From DATBVX01 sp963695985 (GTDB lineage Bacteria; Pseudomonadota; Gammaproteobacteria; Steroidobacterales; Steroidobacteraceae), in the NCBI GenBank assembly GCA_963695985.1, contig CAVOIC010000006.1, positions 1-64,000 of the forward strand: a DNA stretch of 64,000 nt, read 5' to 3'. Both the position numbers and the translations under genes were made by a program. Position 1 is the stretch's first letter. Each line of letters opens with the position of its first letter. Positions 35,618 to 45,624 of the stretch are shown one piece after another. The notes below the pieces were generated by a model, which had not been told where the DNA came from, made no database searches, and was given only the letters and a program-made list of their open reading frames with translations.

Positions 35618-36207
35618 GCGAGCACCTGCGCTTCGCGGGCGATCCGCGCACCGCCGCCTGCCACCTCGTCGAGTGCACGCTGGCCGTCGCCCGGCTGGAC
35701 GTCGACCGCGCGAATCGCATCCTGCAGCACCACGACTTCGAAGCCCTCGGCGAGCGCATCGAGCGCCGTCGCCCGCACGCAGTAATCCGTCGCGAGGCCG
35801 CCGATGAACACACGCCGGCAGCTGAGCTCACGCAGGCGGGCGGCGAGATCCGTTCCCTGAAAGCCAGAGTAGGCGTCGCTCTCGGGACGGGTCGCCTTGG
35901 AAATGAGCTGCGCGCGCGCGGGCAGCGCCAGGCCGCGAGCGAAATCGGCTCCCGGCGTTCCGGCGACACAGTGCGGCGGCCAGGGTCCGCCCTGCTCGCG
36001 GAATGAGCAGTGCGCGGGCGGGTGCCAGTCCCGGGTTGCCAGGATCGGCAGTCTCTGCTGCTCGAACCGGGTGATGTACCTGTTGAGCACGGGCACGACG
36101 GCATCGCCTGCGGGCACGGCGAGCGCGCCGCCCGGCAGGAAGTCGTTCTGCACGTCGACGACGATCAGTGCATCACCCGAGGTGAGAAGCAAGGAGCGCG
36201 CATTCAT
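35614..36207 (-). CDS. pncA: nicotinamidase
   Basis: 197-residue isochorismatase-fold amidase hydrolysing nicotinamide to nicotinate. Catalytic triad visible: Asp in ALIVVDVQNDFLPGG, Lys in LISKATRPESDAYSGF, Cys in GLATDYCVRATALDA; zinc ligands in TRDWHPPAHCSF. ATG 36207 has GGGAG upstream, so longer upstream readings are rejected. Translationally coupled to pncB, giving the two-step nicotinamide salvage route. Divergent from the PRPP synthetase gene. Confidence 0.95.
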   Translation of the reverse strand: MNARSLLLTSGDALIVVDVQNDFLPGGALAVPAGDAVVPVLNRYITRFEQQRLPILATRDWHPPAHCSFREQGGPWPPHCVAGTPGADFARGLALPARAQLISKATRPESDAYSGFQGTDLAARLRELSCRRVFIGGLATDYCVRATALDALAEGFEVVVLQDAIRAVDVQPGDGQRALDEVAGGGARIAREAQVLA

Positions 36208-36299
36208 GATCGACTCCCTGGTGAGGAATCGGCCGCCGCGATTCCCGTTCGCAACGGCACCCGATTGCCTGCATGCGGTCCGGCATGCGAGATTGAGCC

Positions 36300-37322
36300 A
36301 TGAGCAGCGAACCGATGCCCTGCTTCTTTGCGTTGAGCGAGAGCCGCGGACTTGGCGCACGCGTGTGCCGTGAGGCCGGCCTTGCACTCGCGCCGCTCGA
36401 GGAGCGGCGCTTCGATGGCGGCGAGTTCAAGCTGCGGCCTCTCGAATCCGTGCGCGGCCGAACCGCGTTCGTCTTCCAGTCGCTCGCGGGCAGCGATGAT
36501 GCGCCGGTGCCCGAGCGATTCGTGCGGTTGCTGTTCCTGCTGAGCGGGCTGCGGGATGCGGGCGCGGAGCGGCGCATCGCGGTAGTGCCCTACCTGGCGT
36601 TCGCCCGTAAGGATCGGCGCACGCAGATCCGCGATCCGGTCAATTCGCGCTACGTTGCCGAGCTCCTGGAGTGCGCGGGAGCCGATCGCCTCATCGCCCT
36701 CGATGTCCACAATCCGGCGGCACTCGACAACTCGTTCCGCGTGCCGGTGGATCACCTGAGCGCCCTGCCGATGTTCGCCGATCACTTCGCCACCCGCCTG
36801 GGGAAGGCCAACCTCGTCGTCGCCTCCCCGGACGTCGGCGGAATCAAGCGCGTACAGATCTTCCGCGAGCTGCTCGCAGCGCGGCTTGGCCGTGAGGTGG
36901 AGCTCGCGTTCCTCGAAAAGCGCCGCGCCGACGACGTGGTCTCCGGCGGCACGCTGGTCGGCATGACGAGCAGCGCGCCGACCGTGATCGTGCTCGATGA
37001 TCTGTGCGCGACCGGTGGCACTTTGATTCGCGCCGCGACTGCGTGCCGGGAAGCCGGCGCCGCTGCTGTACACGTGGCCGTGACCCACACTCCTCTCCCA
37101 GCGGGCGTCGAGGCGCTGCGCACTGCCGAGGCGATCTCGACCATCGTCGTCACGGACAGCGTCGGCAGCGCAAACCAAGCGCAATCCCCCTCACTCGCTG
37201 CAGCAGGCAAGCTCATCACGCTTTCGGTCGCGCCCCTCTTCGGTCAGGCGCTGCGGCGCATGTTGGCGGGCAAGCCCATCGCTCCGTTGTTGCAGCGGTG
37301 GCCGCTCGGCCCGGACGACTGA
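36300..37322 (+). CDS. prs: ribose-phosphate pyrophosphokinase (PRPP synthetase)
   Basis: 340 residues; forms PRPP from ribose-5-phosphate and ATP. Seen are ERRFDGGEFKLRPLESVRGR, VPYLAFARKDRRTQIRDPVN, DVHNPAALDNSFR and the PRPP loop VIVLDDLCATGGTL. It is more divergent than housekeeping Prs and is probably a second, island-specific copy. ATG 36300. Divergent from pncA-pncB by 92 bases. The last 132 bases overlap the end of the convergent kinase-like gene. Confidence 0.9.
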   Translation: MSSEPMPCFFALSESRGLGARVCREAGLALAPLEERRFDGGEFKLRPLESVRGRTAFVFQSLAGSDDAPVPERFVRLLFLLSGLRDAGAERRIAVVPYLAFARKDRRTQIRDPVNSRYVAELLECAGADRLIALDVHNPAALDNSFRVPVDHLSALPMFADHFATRLGKANLVVASPDVGGIKRVQIFRELLAARLGREVELAFLEKRRADDVVSGGTLVGMTSSAPTVIVLDDLCATGGTLIRAATACREAGAAAVHVAVTHTPLPAGVEALRTAEAISTIVVTDSVGSANQAQSPSLAAAGKLITLSVAPLFGQALRRMLAGKPIAPLLQRWPLGPDD

Positions 37323-38369
37323 CGAGGCACGCCCCTCCTCGAGCTCGTCCAGCGCCAGGCGTCCGTAACGCAAAGCATCGGCCAGGTAGATATTCGCGCG
37401 GGCGATCCAGGGGCGCCGGCGCGGGAACTGCGGATCGCGCACGTGCCAGGCGGCGATCTGCGCCCGCGTAGAGGCCAACCGGCTCATATAAAAGTGGATC
37501 AGCGCTTCAGGCACGAGGTCGCGCATGGCCTTGCGATAGCCCCGCAGGAGACTCTCGGCGACGTCCGGTGCCCCGAGCCTCGTGCACTCGAGCGCCAGAA
37601 ATGCCATCTCCTCCGCGGGATCGAGGCGTCGCAGATCAGGATCGAACTCCAGGCAATCGATCACGCAGGGCGGCCGGCCCAGCCAAACGTGTTCAGGCCG
37701 CAGATCGCCGTGCCCCTCGACGAGCCTGCCGCCGCGCGTCGCCAACGCATCTGCCGCGCGCACGAGAAACTCGAGCTGTACGCGGATCACAGCATCGACG
37801 CGGCGGCGATTCAATCGCAGATCCCTCGCGCGCAACTCATTGGCGTTCTGCAGGATGCGCGTCCGGAGCCGGTCCTGATATGCCCGCCCGGTCATCGGCC
37901 AGCGGCGGGCTTTCCTGAAGAACGCTGCCAGCACAGCCGTGACAGCCTCGAGATCTACGGCACGTACCGCACCCTCCTCGATCGCCCGATCGAGCATGCG
38001 CGCCGCGAGGAGCCGGCGCATCTTGACCAGCGAGTCCACCACCTCTTGCCCCCGACCGATCCTCAACTCACCCTCACGTGTCCGGGAGAGCGGTACGACG
38101 ACAAGATAGATGGACGGCGCCAGGCGGCGATTGAGCCTGATCTCGTTGCGACAGCCACGCTGGCGGCGCGCGAGCGTGCGGTAGTCCATCCGCGCCTGTT
38201 GCATCGGCTTCTTCATCTTGTAGGCATAGCGCCGGGTCAGAAACACCCAGGCGAAGTGAGTCTCGATCACCTCGACCCGTTCCGGGCGGTCCGAGTAATG
38301 CCGCGGATCGCGGAGGAACACGACCTTCTCCGCGGCAGCTGGCGCCAGGACGCCTCGAGGCTTGTTCAT
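37191..38369 (-). CDS. aminoglycoside-phosphotransferase-like (APH) kinase family protein
   Basis: 392 residues from ATG 38369. The APH/choline-kinase fold core is visible: VFLRDPRHYSD, an ATP-loop lysine region RRYAYKMKKPMQQARMDY, and the catalytic-loop variant GRLVEGHGDLRPEHVWL followed by CLEFDPDLRRLDPAEEMAFL. Such proteins often carry a C-terminal AAA kinase domain, absent here. Natural substrate unknown; resistance is not implied. The 132-base tail overlap with prs is unusual, and the last 45 residues (basic, low complexity) may be a run-on. Confidence 0.85.
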   Translation of the reverse strand: MNKPRGVLAPAAAEKVVFLRDPRHYSDRPERVEVIETHFAWVFLTRRYAYKMKKPMQQARMDYRTLARRQRGCRNEIRLNRRLAPSIYLVVVPLSRTREGELRIGRGQEVVDSLVKMRRLLAARMLDRAIEEGAVRAVDLEAVTAVLAAFFRKARRWPMTGRAYQDRLRTRILQNANELRARDLRLNRRRVDAVIRVQLEFLVRAADALATRGGRLVEGHGDLRPEHVWLGRPPCVIDCLEFDPDLRRLDPAEEMAFLALECTRLGAPDVAESLLRGYRKAMRDLVPEALIHFYMSRLASTRAQIAAWHVRDPQFPRRRPWIARANIYLADALRYGRLALDELEEGRASSVVRAERPPLQQRSDGLARQHAPQRLTEEGRDRKRDELACCSE

Positions 38370-38454
38370 CTCGCTATACGCCCTGCGTGAGCGCGGGATC
38401 TGCAACTGCTGGAGGTTACCGTGGCTGCAGCGCGGGATTCATAGCGGCAACTAC

Positions 38455-38492
38455 CTACCCGGGCGGCTGCGGATACTGCGTATTCCGGGTAG
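38455..38492. promoter_or_regulatory. spaced inverted repeat in the divergent APH/acs intergenic region
   Basis: Arms CTACCCGG (38455-38462) and CCGGGTAG (38485-38492) are perfect complements; between them GGATAC and GTATTCC form a second imperfect pair. Located 26 bases before the acs start, so it could be an operator for either gene or a 5' leader structure. Confidence 0.35.
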
Positions 38493-38518
38493 TGATTCGG
38501 CCGTCCTAGAGTCCCCCA

Positions 38519-40302
<1,784 letters not shown>

Positions 40303-40306
<4 letters not shown>

Positions 40307-41289
40307 GCACGCTTCCCGGCCCGACCATGCGCGAGCACGGCCTGCACCTCCTGCGCGAGATGCTGCGCATCCGCTGCTTCGAGGACCGCTGCGTGTCGCT
40401 CTACGGTGAACAGAAGATTCGCGGCTTCATGCACCTGTACAACGGTGAGGAGGCGGTCGCTGTCGGCGTGATGCAGGCTCTCGAGCCGCAGGATGCCATC
40501 GTATCCACGTACCGCGAGCATGGTCATGCGATCGCGCGCGGCCTCACCATGGGCGCGATCATGGCGGAGCTCTACGGCAAGCGCACGGGCTCGAGCGGCG
40601 GGCGTGGCGGCTCGATGCACATCTTCGATGCCGCGACGCGCTTCTACGGCGGCAATGCAATCGTGGGCGGCGGCCTGCCGCTCGCGGTCGGCCTCGCGCT
40701 CGCCGAGAAGCTGCAGCAGCGCAGCGGCATCGCTGCGTGCTTCTTCGGCGAGGGTGCAGTCGCGGAGGGAGAATTTCACGAGTCGATGAATCTCGCCGCA
40801 CTCTGGCGCCTGCCGGTGCTGTTCCTGTGCGAGAACAACCTGTATGCGATGGGCACAGCGCTCGCGCGCTCCGAAGCCGAGACCGAGATTCACCTGAAGG
40901 CGCGCGGTTATCGCGTCCCGAGTCTGCCGGTCGACGGAATGGACGTGTTCGCCGTGGAAAGCGCGGCCCGCGATGCGGTCGCACGCATTCGCGGCGGCGA
41001 AGGCCCGCTGCTCCTGGAGCTGCGCACCTATCGATTCCGTGCCCATTCGATGTTCGACGCGCAACTTTACCGCGACCGGGCGGAAGTACAGACGTGGCAG
41101 GAGAAGGGCCCGATCATCACGCTCACGAAACGGCTCAAGGCTGCCGGTCTCATGACCGAAGAGGACTTCCAGCGCCTCGAGCACGAGGCGCAAGAGGAGG
41201 TGGAGGCGGCCGTGGCCTTCGCCGAGCGCTCGGATTGGGAGCCGGTCGCTGACCTCGAGCGCCACGTGTACGCAGAGCCTGTGCAATGA
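40303..41289 (+). CDS. pdhA: pyruvate (2-oxo acid) dehydrogenase E1 component, alpha subunit
   Basis: 328-residue TPP-dependent E1alpha of the heterotetrameric type. Seen are MLRIRCFEDRCVSLYGEQKI, GFMHLYNGEEAVAVGVMQAL, STYREHGHAIARG, GRGGSMHIFDAATRFYGGN, the TPP/Mg motif FFGEGAVAEGEFHESMNLAA to CENN, and RFRAHSMFD with the phosphorylation-loop equivalent. GTG 40303 overlaps the acs stop; its stop overlaps the E1beta start. Substrate is probably pyruvate, but acetoin or another 2-oxo acid is possible. Confidence 0.92.
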
Positions 41290-42272
41290 GCGCCACGGCC
41301 GCCCGCATCACGTATCGCGAGGCCGCGCGACAGGCGATCCGCGCGGCCCTGCAGGCCGATCCGCGCGTCTTTCTCATGGGCGAGGACGTCGGTCAGTACG
41401 GCGGCTGCTTCGCCGTCACCAAGGGACTGCTGCAGGAATTCGGTCCGGAGCGCATCCGCGACACGCCGCTCTCCGAATCCGCGTTCGTGGGCGCAGGGAT
41501 CGGTGCAGCGCTCGGCGGGATGCGGCCGATCGTCGAGATCATGACCGTGAATTTCAGCCTGCTCGCCCTCGACCAGATCCTCAACAATGCCGCGACGCTT
41601 TGCCACATGTCGGGCGGCCAGTTCGGCGTGCCGCTCGTGATTCGCATGGCGACCGGGGCGGGACGGCAACTGGCCGCGCAGCATTCTCACAGTCTCGAGG
41701 GCTGGTACGCGCATATCCCGGGTCTAAGGATTCTGACGCCGGCCACCATCGATGATGCGCGTGGCATGCTCGCGAGCGCCCTCGCCTCTCCGGATCCGGT
41801 TCTGATCTTCGAGAGCATCGCCCTGTACAACACCGAAGGCGAGCTCACGCCGGGGCTGGAGCGCGTGGAGATCGAGCGCGCGGCGGTGCGCCGGCCTGGG
41901 CGCGATATCACGCTCATCACTTACGGCGGAAGCCTCCACAAGTGTCTGGCCGCCGCGGGAGAACTTGCGGGCGCCGGCATCGAGGCCGAGGTGCTCGACT
42001 TGCGCACGCTGCGGCCGCTCGATGATGAGACGGTAATGAGCTCCGTGCGGCGCACGCACCGCGCCTTGATCGTCGATGAAGGCTGGCGCAGCGGGGGTCT
42101 GGCCGCAGAGGTCTGCACGCGCATCGTCGAGCAGGTTTTCTACGACCTCGATGCGCCTGTCGCGCGTGTGTGCACGGCGGAGGTTCCCTTGCCTTATCCG
42201 CGCCACCTCGAGGATGCCGCTCTCCCGAGTCCCGAGCGTATCGTCGTCGCCGCGCGGGGACTCATCGCGTGA
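41286..42272 (+). CDS. pdhB: pyruvate (2-oxo acid) dehydrogenase E1 component, beta subunit
   Basis: 328 residues, transketolase-like. Motifs are VFLMGEDVGQYGGCFAVTKG, RIRDTPLSESAFVGAGIGAA, MRPIVEIMTVNFSLLALDQI, GRQLAAQHSHSLEGWYAHIP, VLDLRTLRPLDDETVMSSV, ALIVDEGWRSGGLAAEV. It forms the active E1 tetramer with the alpha subunit. ATGA overlap with E1alpha and GTGA overlap with E2 indicate strict co-translation. Confidence 0.93.
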   Translation: MSATAARITYREAARQAIRAALQADPRVFLMGEDVGQYGGCFAVTKGLLQEFGPERIRDTPLSESAFVGAGIGAALGGMRPIVEIMTVNFSLLALDQILNNAATLCHMSGGQFGVPLVIRMATGAGRQLAAQHSHSLEGWYAHIPGLRILTPATIDDARGMLASALASPDPVLIFESIALYNTEGELTPGLERVEIERAAVRRPGRDITLITYGGSLHKCLAAAGELAGAGIEAEVLDLRTLRPLDDETVMSSVRRTHRALIVDEGWRSGGLAAEVCTRIVEQVFYDLDAPVARVCTAEVPLPYPRHLEDAALPSPERIVVAARGLIA

Positions 42273-43456
42273 ATCGCATCGACTTTCGCATGCCCGCGCT
42301 CGGGGCCGACATGGAAAGCGGCACCCTCACGCAGTGGCTGAAGAAACCGGGTGAGCGCATTCACCGCGGCGAGGCTCTGGCCGTCGTCGAAACGACCAAG
42401 GGGCTCATCGATATCGAGTCCTTCGATACCGGAGTCGTGGAGGAGCTGCTCGCAGTTCCGGGCGCGACGGTCGCGGTCGGGGCCGTGCTGGCGCGCATCG
42501 CGAGCGAATCGCCCGCAGCCCCTCCAACGCCCGCTGCAGATGCGACGGCGCGAGCGCGGGCTGAACCGCCATCGGCCGCGGCTCCGGTCGCGGCCCCTGT
42601 TGCAAGAGCGCCGGCCCCGGGCGCAGCCGCTGCGCCGGCACCTGCTTCACGGCTGCGCGTCTCGCCCGCTGCACGCCACCGGGCCAGCGAGCTTGGTATT
42701 GATCTCGCCAAGGTCAAAGGCAGCGGTCCGGGTGGCCTCGTGCGTCTCGAGGACATCGAGCCGCTCGCCAAGGCTGCCGCCGGCCCCGCGCCCCGGGTCG
42801 ACATGCGCGCTGCGATCGGCGCCGCAATGGCCCGGTCGAAGCGCGAGATTCCGCACTACTATCTCGCACATCCGATCGACTTCGGCGCTGCCCGTGACTG
42901 GCTCGCCCGGTTCAACGCGAACGTGCCGGTCGCGGAGCGGCTGCTCGACGCCGTGCTGATCGTGAAAGCGGTGGCGCTCGCGGCCGCGCAGATCGAGGGC
43001 TTCAACGGCTACTTTCGTGACGGAAAGTTCGAGCGCTCGACCGCCGTGAACGTCGGCACCGCCATCGCGTTGCGCGGCGGTGGCCTGGTCGCTCCCGCGC
43101 TGCTCGACGCCGATCACAAGGACCTGAAGACGCTGATGCGCGAGTTCAGCGATCTGGTGACCCGCGTGCGCACCGGCCACATGCGCTCGGGCGAGGTGAC
43201 TTCGGCCACGATCACGCTCACGAGTCTCGGTGCAGAGGCGGTCGACGCGCTGTACCCGATCATCAATCCGCCGCAGGTGGCCATCATCGGCGCGGGAGCG
43301 GTGGCCGAGCGACCCTGGGTGAGTGATGGCAAGCTCGCGGTCCGCCCGCTACTGACGCTGACGCTCGCGGCGGATCACCGGGTCACCGACGGGCGTGCGG
43401 GTTCGCGCTTCCTGCACCGCATCGCGGATCTCCTCACCCAGCCCGAAAAGCTCTGA
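42269..43456 (+). CDS. pdhC: dihydrolipoamide acyltransferase E2
   Basis: 395 residues from GTG 42269. Order: one lipoyl domain (residues 1-80) with the lipoylated lysine in VVETTKGLIDIESFDTG; a long Ala/Pro-rich linker (85-125); a peripheral-subunit-binding domain (RVSPAARHRASELGIDLAKV, then GSGPGGLVRLEDIE); and a catalytic domain with LAADHRVTDGRAGSRFLHRI carrying the HxxxDG active site. It transfers the acyl group to CoA. No E3 (dihydrolipoamide dehydrogenase) gene is in the operon, so E3 must come from elsewhere. Confidence 0.93.
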   Translation: MNRIDFRMPALGADMESGTLTQWLKKPGERIHRGEALAVVETTKGLIDIESFDTGVVEELLAVPGATVAVGAVLARIASESPAAPPTPAADATARARAEPPSAAAPVAAPVARAPAPGAAAAPAPASRLRVSPAARHRASELGIDLAKVKGSGPGGLVRLEDIEPLAKAAAGPAPRVDMRAAIGAAMARSKREIPHYYLAHPIDFGAARDWLARFNANVPVAERLLDAVLIVKAVALAAAQIEGFNGYFRDGKFERSTAVNVGTAIALRGGGLVAPALLDADHKDLKTLMREFSDLVTRVRTGHMRSGEVTSATITLTSLGAEAVDALYPIINPPQVAIIGAGAVAERPWVSDGKLAVRPLLTLTLAADHRVTDGRAGSRFLHRIADLLTQPEKL

Positions 43457-43474
43457 CACGAGAGGCACCGAAGG

Positions 43475-43744
43475 ATGGCAACCGCAGCCCAGGACCCCAG
43501 CCAGATCGCCGCGCGCGTAATGGCGCTCCTCACCGGCGTCGCGCCGGACATCGACCCCGCTGCGGTTGCGCCCGATCGCGACCTGCGCGATCAGTTCGAT
43601 TTCGACTCGATGGACACCCTGCACTTCGCGACCGCGATCAGCAGCGAATTCGGCATCGACGTGGCGGAAAAGGAGTACGTGCGGCTCGCCAGCCTGAAGA
43701 AGGCTTGCGACTACGTACAGGAGAAGCTCCGCACCCGCGGCTAG
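43475..43744 (+). CDS. acyl carrier protein
   Basis: 89 residues, acidic four-helix carrier with the phosphopantetheine serine in DQFDFDSMDTLHFATAI. Starts 18 bases after E2 (GAGAGGCACCGAAGG upstream), closing the acs-E1-E2 operon. No fatty-acid or polyketide synthase genes accompany it. Its position suggests that an acyl group made by the synthetase or the dehydrogenase may be passed to or from this carrier; this is inference. Confidence 0.92.
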   Translation: MATAAQDPSQIAARVMALLTGVAPDIDPAAVAPDRDLRDQFDFDSMDTLHFATAISSEFGIDVAEKEYVRLASLKKACDYVQEKLRTRG

Positions 43745-43778
43745 ACAGCCGTCGCGCCGGCAACGTGGCGCCGTCGTC

Positions 43779-45506
43779 TCACAGCATCGTTTTGCGCAGC
43801 AGCGTGCGCAGCTCGTTCAACGGGCGCGTGTTCAGCACCTCGCCCTTCGTCACCCAGCCACGACGTGCCTGCCGTATTCCGTGCTCGACGTAAGCGAGCT
43901 CCGCACCCGAGTGCGCATCGCTCGCAATGCTGAGCAGTACTCCCTGCTCGCGCGCCGCCTTGACATTCACGTCGTCGAGATCGAGCCGCTGGGGTTGGCC
44001 GTTGATCTCGAGGTAACAGGGTCGCTCGCGCGCAGCCCGAAGTACGCGTTCGAGGTTCAGTGCCACCGGCGGCCGCTCACCGAGAAGGCGTGCGGTGGGA
44101 TGTGCGAGGATTGAGACGCAGGGCCGCTCGAATGCGCGCAGCACGCGCGCGGTCTGTTTGGCCTCGGACAATCCGAACTGGCTGTGAATGGAAATCACCA
44201 CTACATCGAGGCGCCGGAGGATCGAATCCGGCAAAGCCAGAGCGCCGTCCTCGAGGATGTCCACTTCTGCGCCCTTGAGCACGACGAGATCATTGAGCCG
44301 TTCGTTGAGCGCATCGATCGCATCGATCTGCCGTGCCAGTCGCTCCGCGTCGAGACCGCGCACGACGCCGAGATACTTCGAGTGATCCGTGATCGCTACG
44401 TAGCGCAGATGCCGGGCGCGCGCGGCTGCCGTGATTTTCTCGAGCGGCTCACGTCCATCGGAGGCGTCGGTGTGAACGTGCAGATCACCCTTGAGGTCGC
44501 CCGATTCGATGAGTACGGGCAGCGCCCGGCGCTCGGCTGCCTCGATCTCGCCGCGGTCCTCGCGCAGCTCGGGAGCAATCCACGGCAGATCGAGAGCCGC
44601 GAACAGCTCCTCCTCCGTCGCCCCCGCCACGCGTTTCTTGCCGCGGAACAGGCCATATTCATTCAGCTTGTAGTCGCGCTCCTGCGCGCGGCGGCGCAAC
44701 CGGATGTTGTGATCGCGGCTACCCGTGAAATAGTGCAGCGCCGTGCCGAAGCTCTCCGCCGGGACCACCCGAATGTCCACCTGCAGGCCGTTGCGCAGCA
44801 CGCCGGAGCCCTTCGTGGTGCCTGCCGCGGAGAGCTCGCGCAGATCCTCGTAGCGTCCGAGCGCCTTGATGGGATCAGCCCCGCGCTTGCTGCAGACCAG
44901 CAGGTCGAGGTCGCCGACGGTGTCGCGACCGCGGCGGTAACTGCCGGCAATCTCGGCGCGCGTCACGCCTGCAATGGACTGCAGGTACTTCCTCAGGGGT
45001 TCGGCGTACTCGGCAGCTACCGGCCAAGGCATGCGCTGGGCCCCGCGGGCCGCCTTGTCCCCGAGTGCAGTGCGCAGGCGTGATTCGGTGCCGCGCCCGA
45101 ACCCTTTGACCTGGGCCAGGCGTCCGCTCGACAACGCACGCGTGAGATCGTCGATGCCGCGTATCCCTAGTTGCGCCTTGAGCGCCCGGACACGTACCGG
45201 ACCGAGTCCCGGAAGGCTGAGGAGCTCGCGCAGCCCTGGCGGCACCTGGTGCCGTAACTTTTCGAGCGCCCGCAGGCGCCCGGTCCGGCACAGCTCTGAA
45301 ATCTTGGCGGCGAGGTCCGCACCGATCCCGGGCAGCGCATCGAGCTCCTGCACGCTCCCCAACTTGGAGACTTCCTGGGGCAGGGTGCGCACGACCTGCG
45401 CCGCACGCTGGTAGGCGCGGATTCGAAACGGATTCTCCCCCTGGATGGCGAGCAGGTCCGCCATCTCATCGAAGGCCTCGGCGACGTCTTGGTTGTGGAC
45501 TGCCAT
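43779..45506 (-). CDS. polX: PolX-family DNA polymerase with PHP domain
   Basis: About 575 residues. N-terminal half: helix-hairpin-helix repeats (LDALPGIGADLAAKISEL, LLSLPGLGPVRVRALKAQLG) and a polymerase beta-type catalytic core (IAGSYRRGRDTVGDLDLLV; LQVDIRVVP; GSRDHNIRLR). C-terminal half: PHP domain with metal ligands in GDLHVHTDASDG, VAITDHSKYLG, VVISIHSQFG, SILAHPTARL, LSIASDAHSG. Such enzymes combine gap filling and 3'-5' exonuclease activity in base-excision repair. ATG 45506 preferred over an upstream TTG. Divergent from glgC. Confidence 0.94.
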   Translation of the reverse strand: MAVHNQDVAEAFDEMADLLAIQGENPFRIRAYQRAAQVVRTLPQEVSKLGSVQELDALPGIGADLAAKISELCRTGRLRALEKLRHQVPPGLRELLSLPGLGPVRVRALKAQLGIRGIDDLTRALSSGRLAQVKGFGRGTESRLRTALGDKAARGAQRMPWPVAAEYAEPLRKYLQSIAGVTRAEIAGSYRRGRDTVGDLDLLVCSKRGADPIKALGRYEDLRELSAAGTTKGSGVLRNGLQVDIRVVPAESFGTALHYFTGSRDHNIRLRRRAQERDYKLNEYGLFRGKKRVAGATEEELFAALDLPWIAPELREDRGEIEAAERRALPVLIESGDLKGDLHVHTDASDGREPLEKITAAARARHLRYVAITDHSKYLGVVRGLDAERLARQIDAIDALNERLNDLVVLKGAEVDILEDGALALPDSILRRLDVVVISIHSQFGLSEAKQTARVLRAFERPCVSILAHPTARLLGERPPVALNLERVLRAARERPCYLEINGQPQRLDLDDVNVKAAREQGVLLSIASDAHSGAELAYVEHGIRQARRGWVTKGEVLNTRPLNELRTLLRKTML

Positions 45507-45624
45507 GATTTCGCAATGCAAGGAGCGTAGCTTGCGTCACGATCGAGCAGATTCGTGATTGTACGTATTGCGGCGCAGGAGCCGCGACCGGATCCTTATA
45601 AATGTCAGCTACGGAAGACTAGGC

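Noticed and set aside
43745..43778. Terminator hairpin between the ACP and polX genes
   Set aside because: Pairing between GGCGCC-like segments is imperfect and there is no T run.
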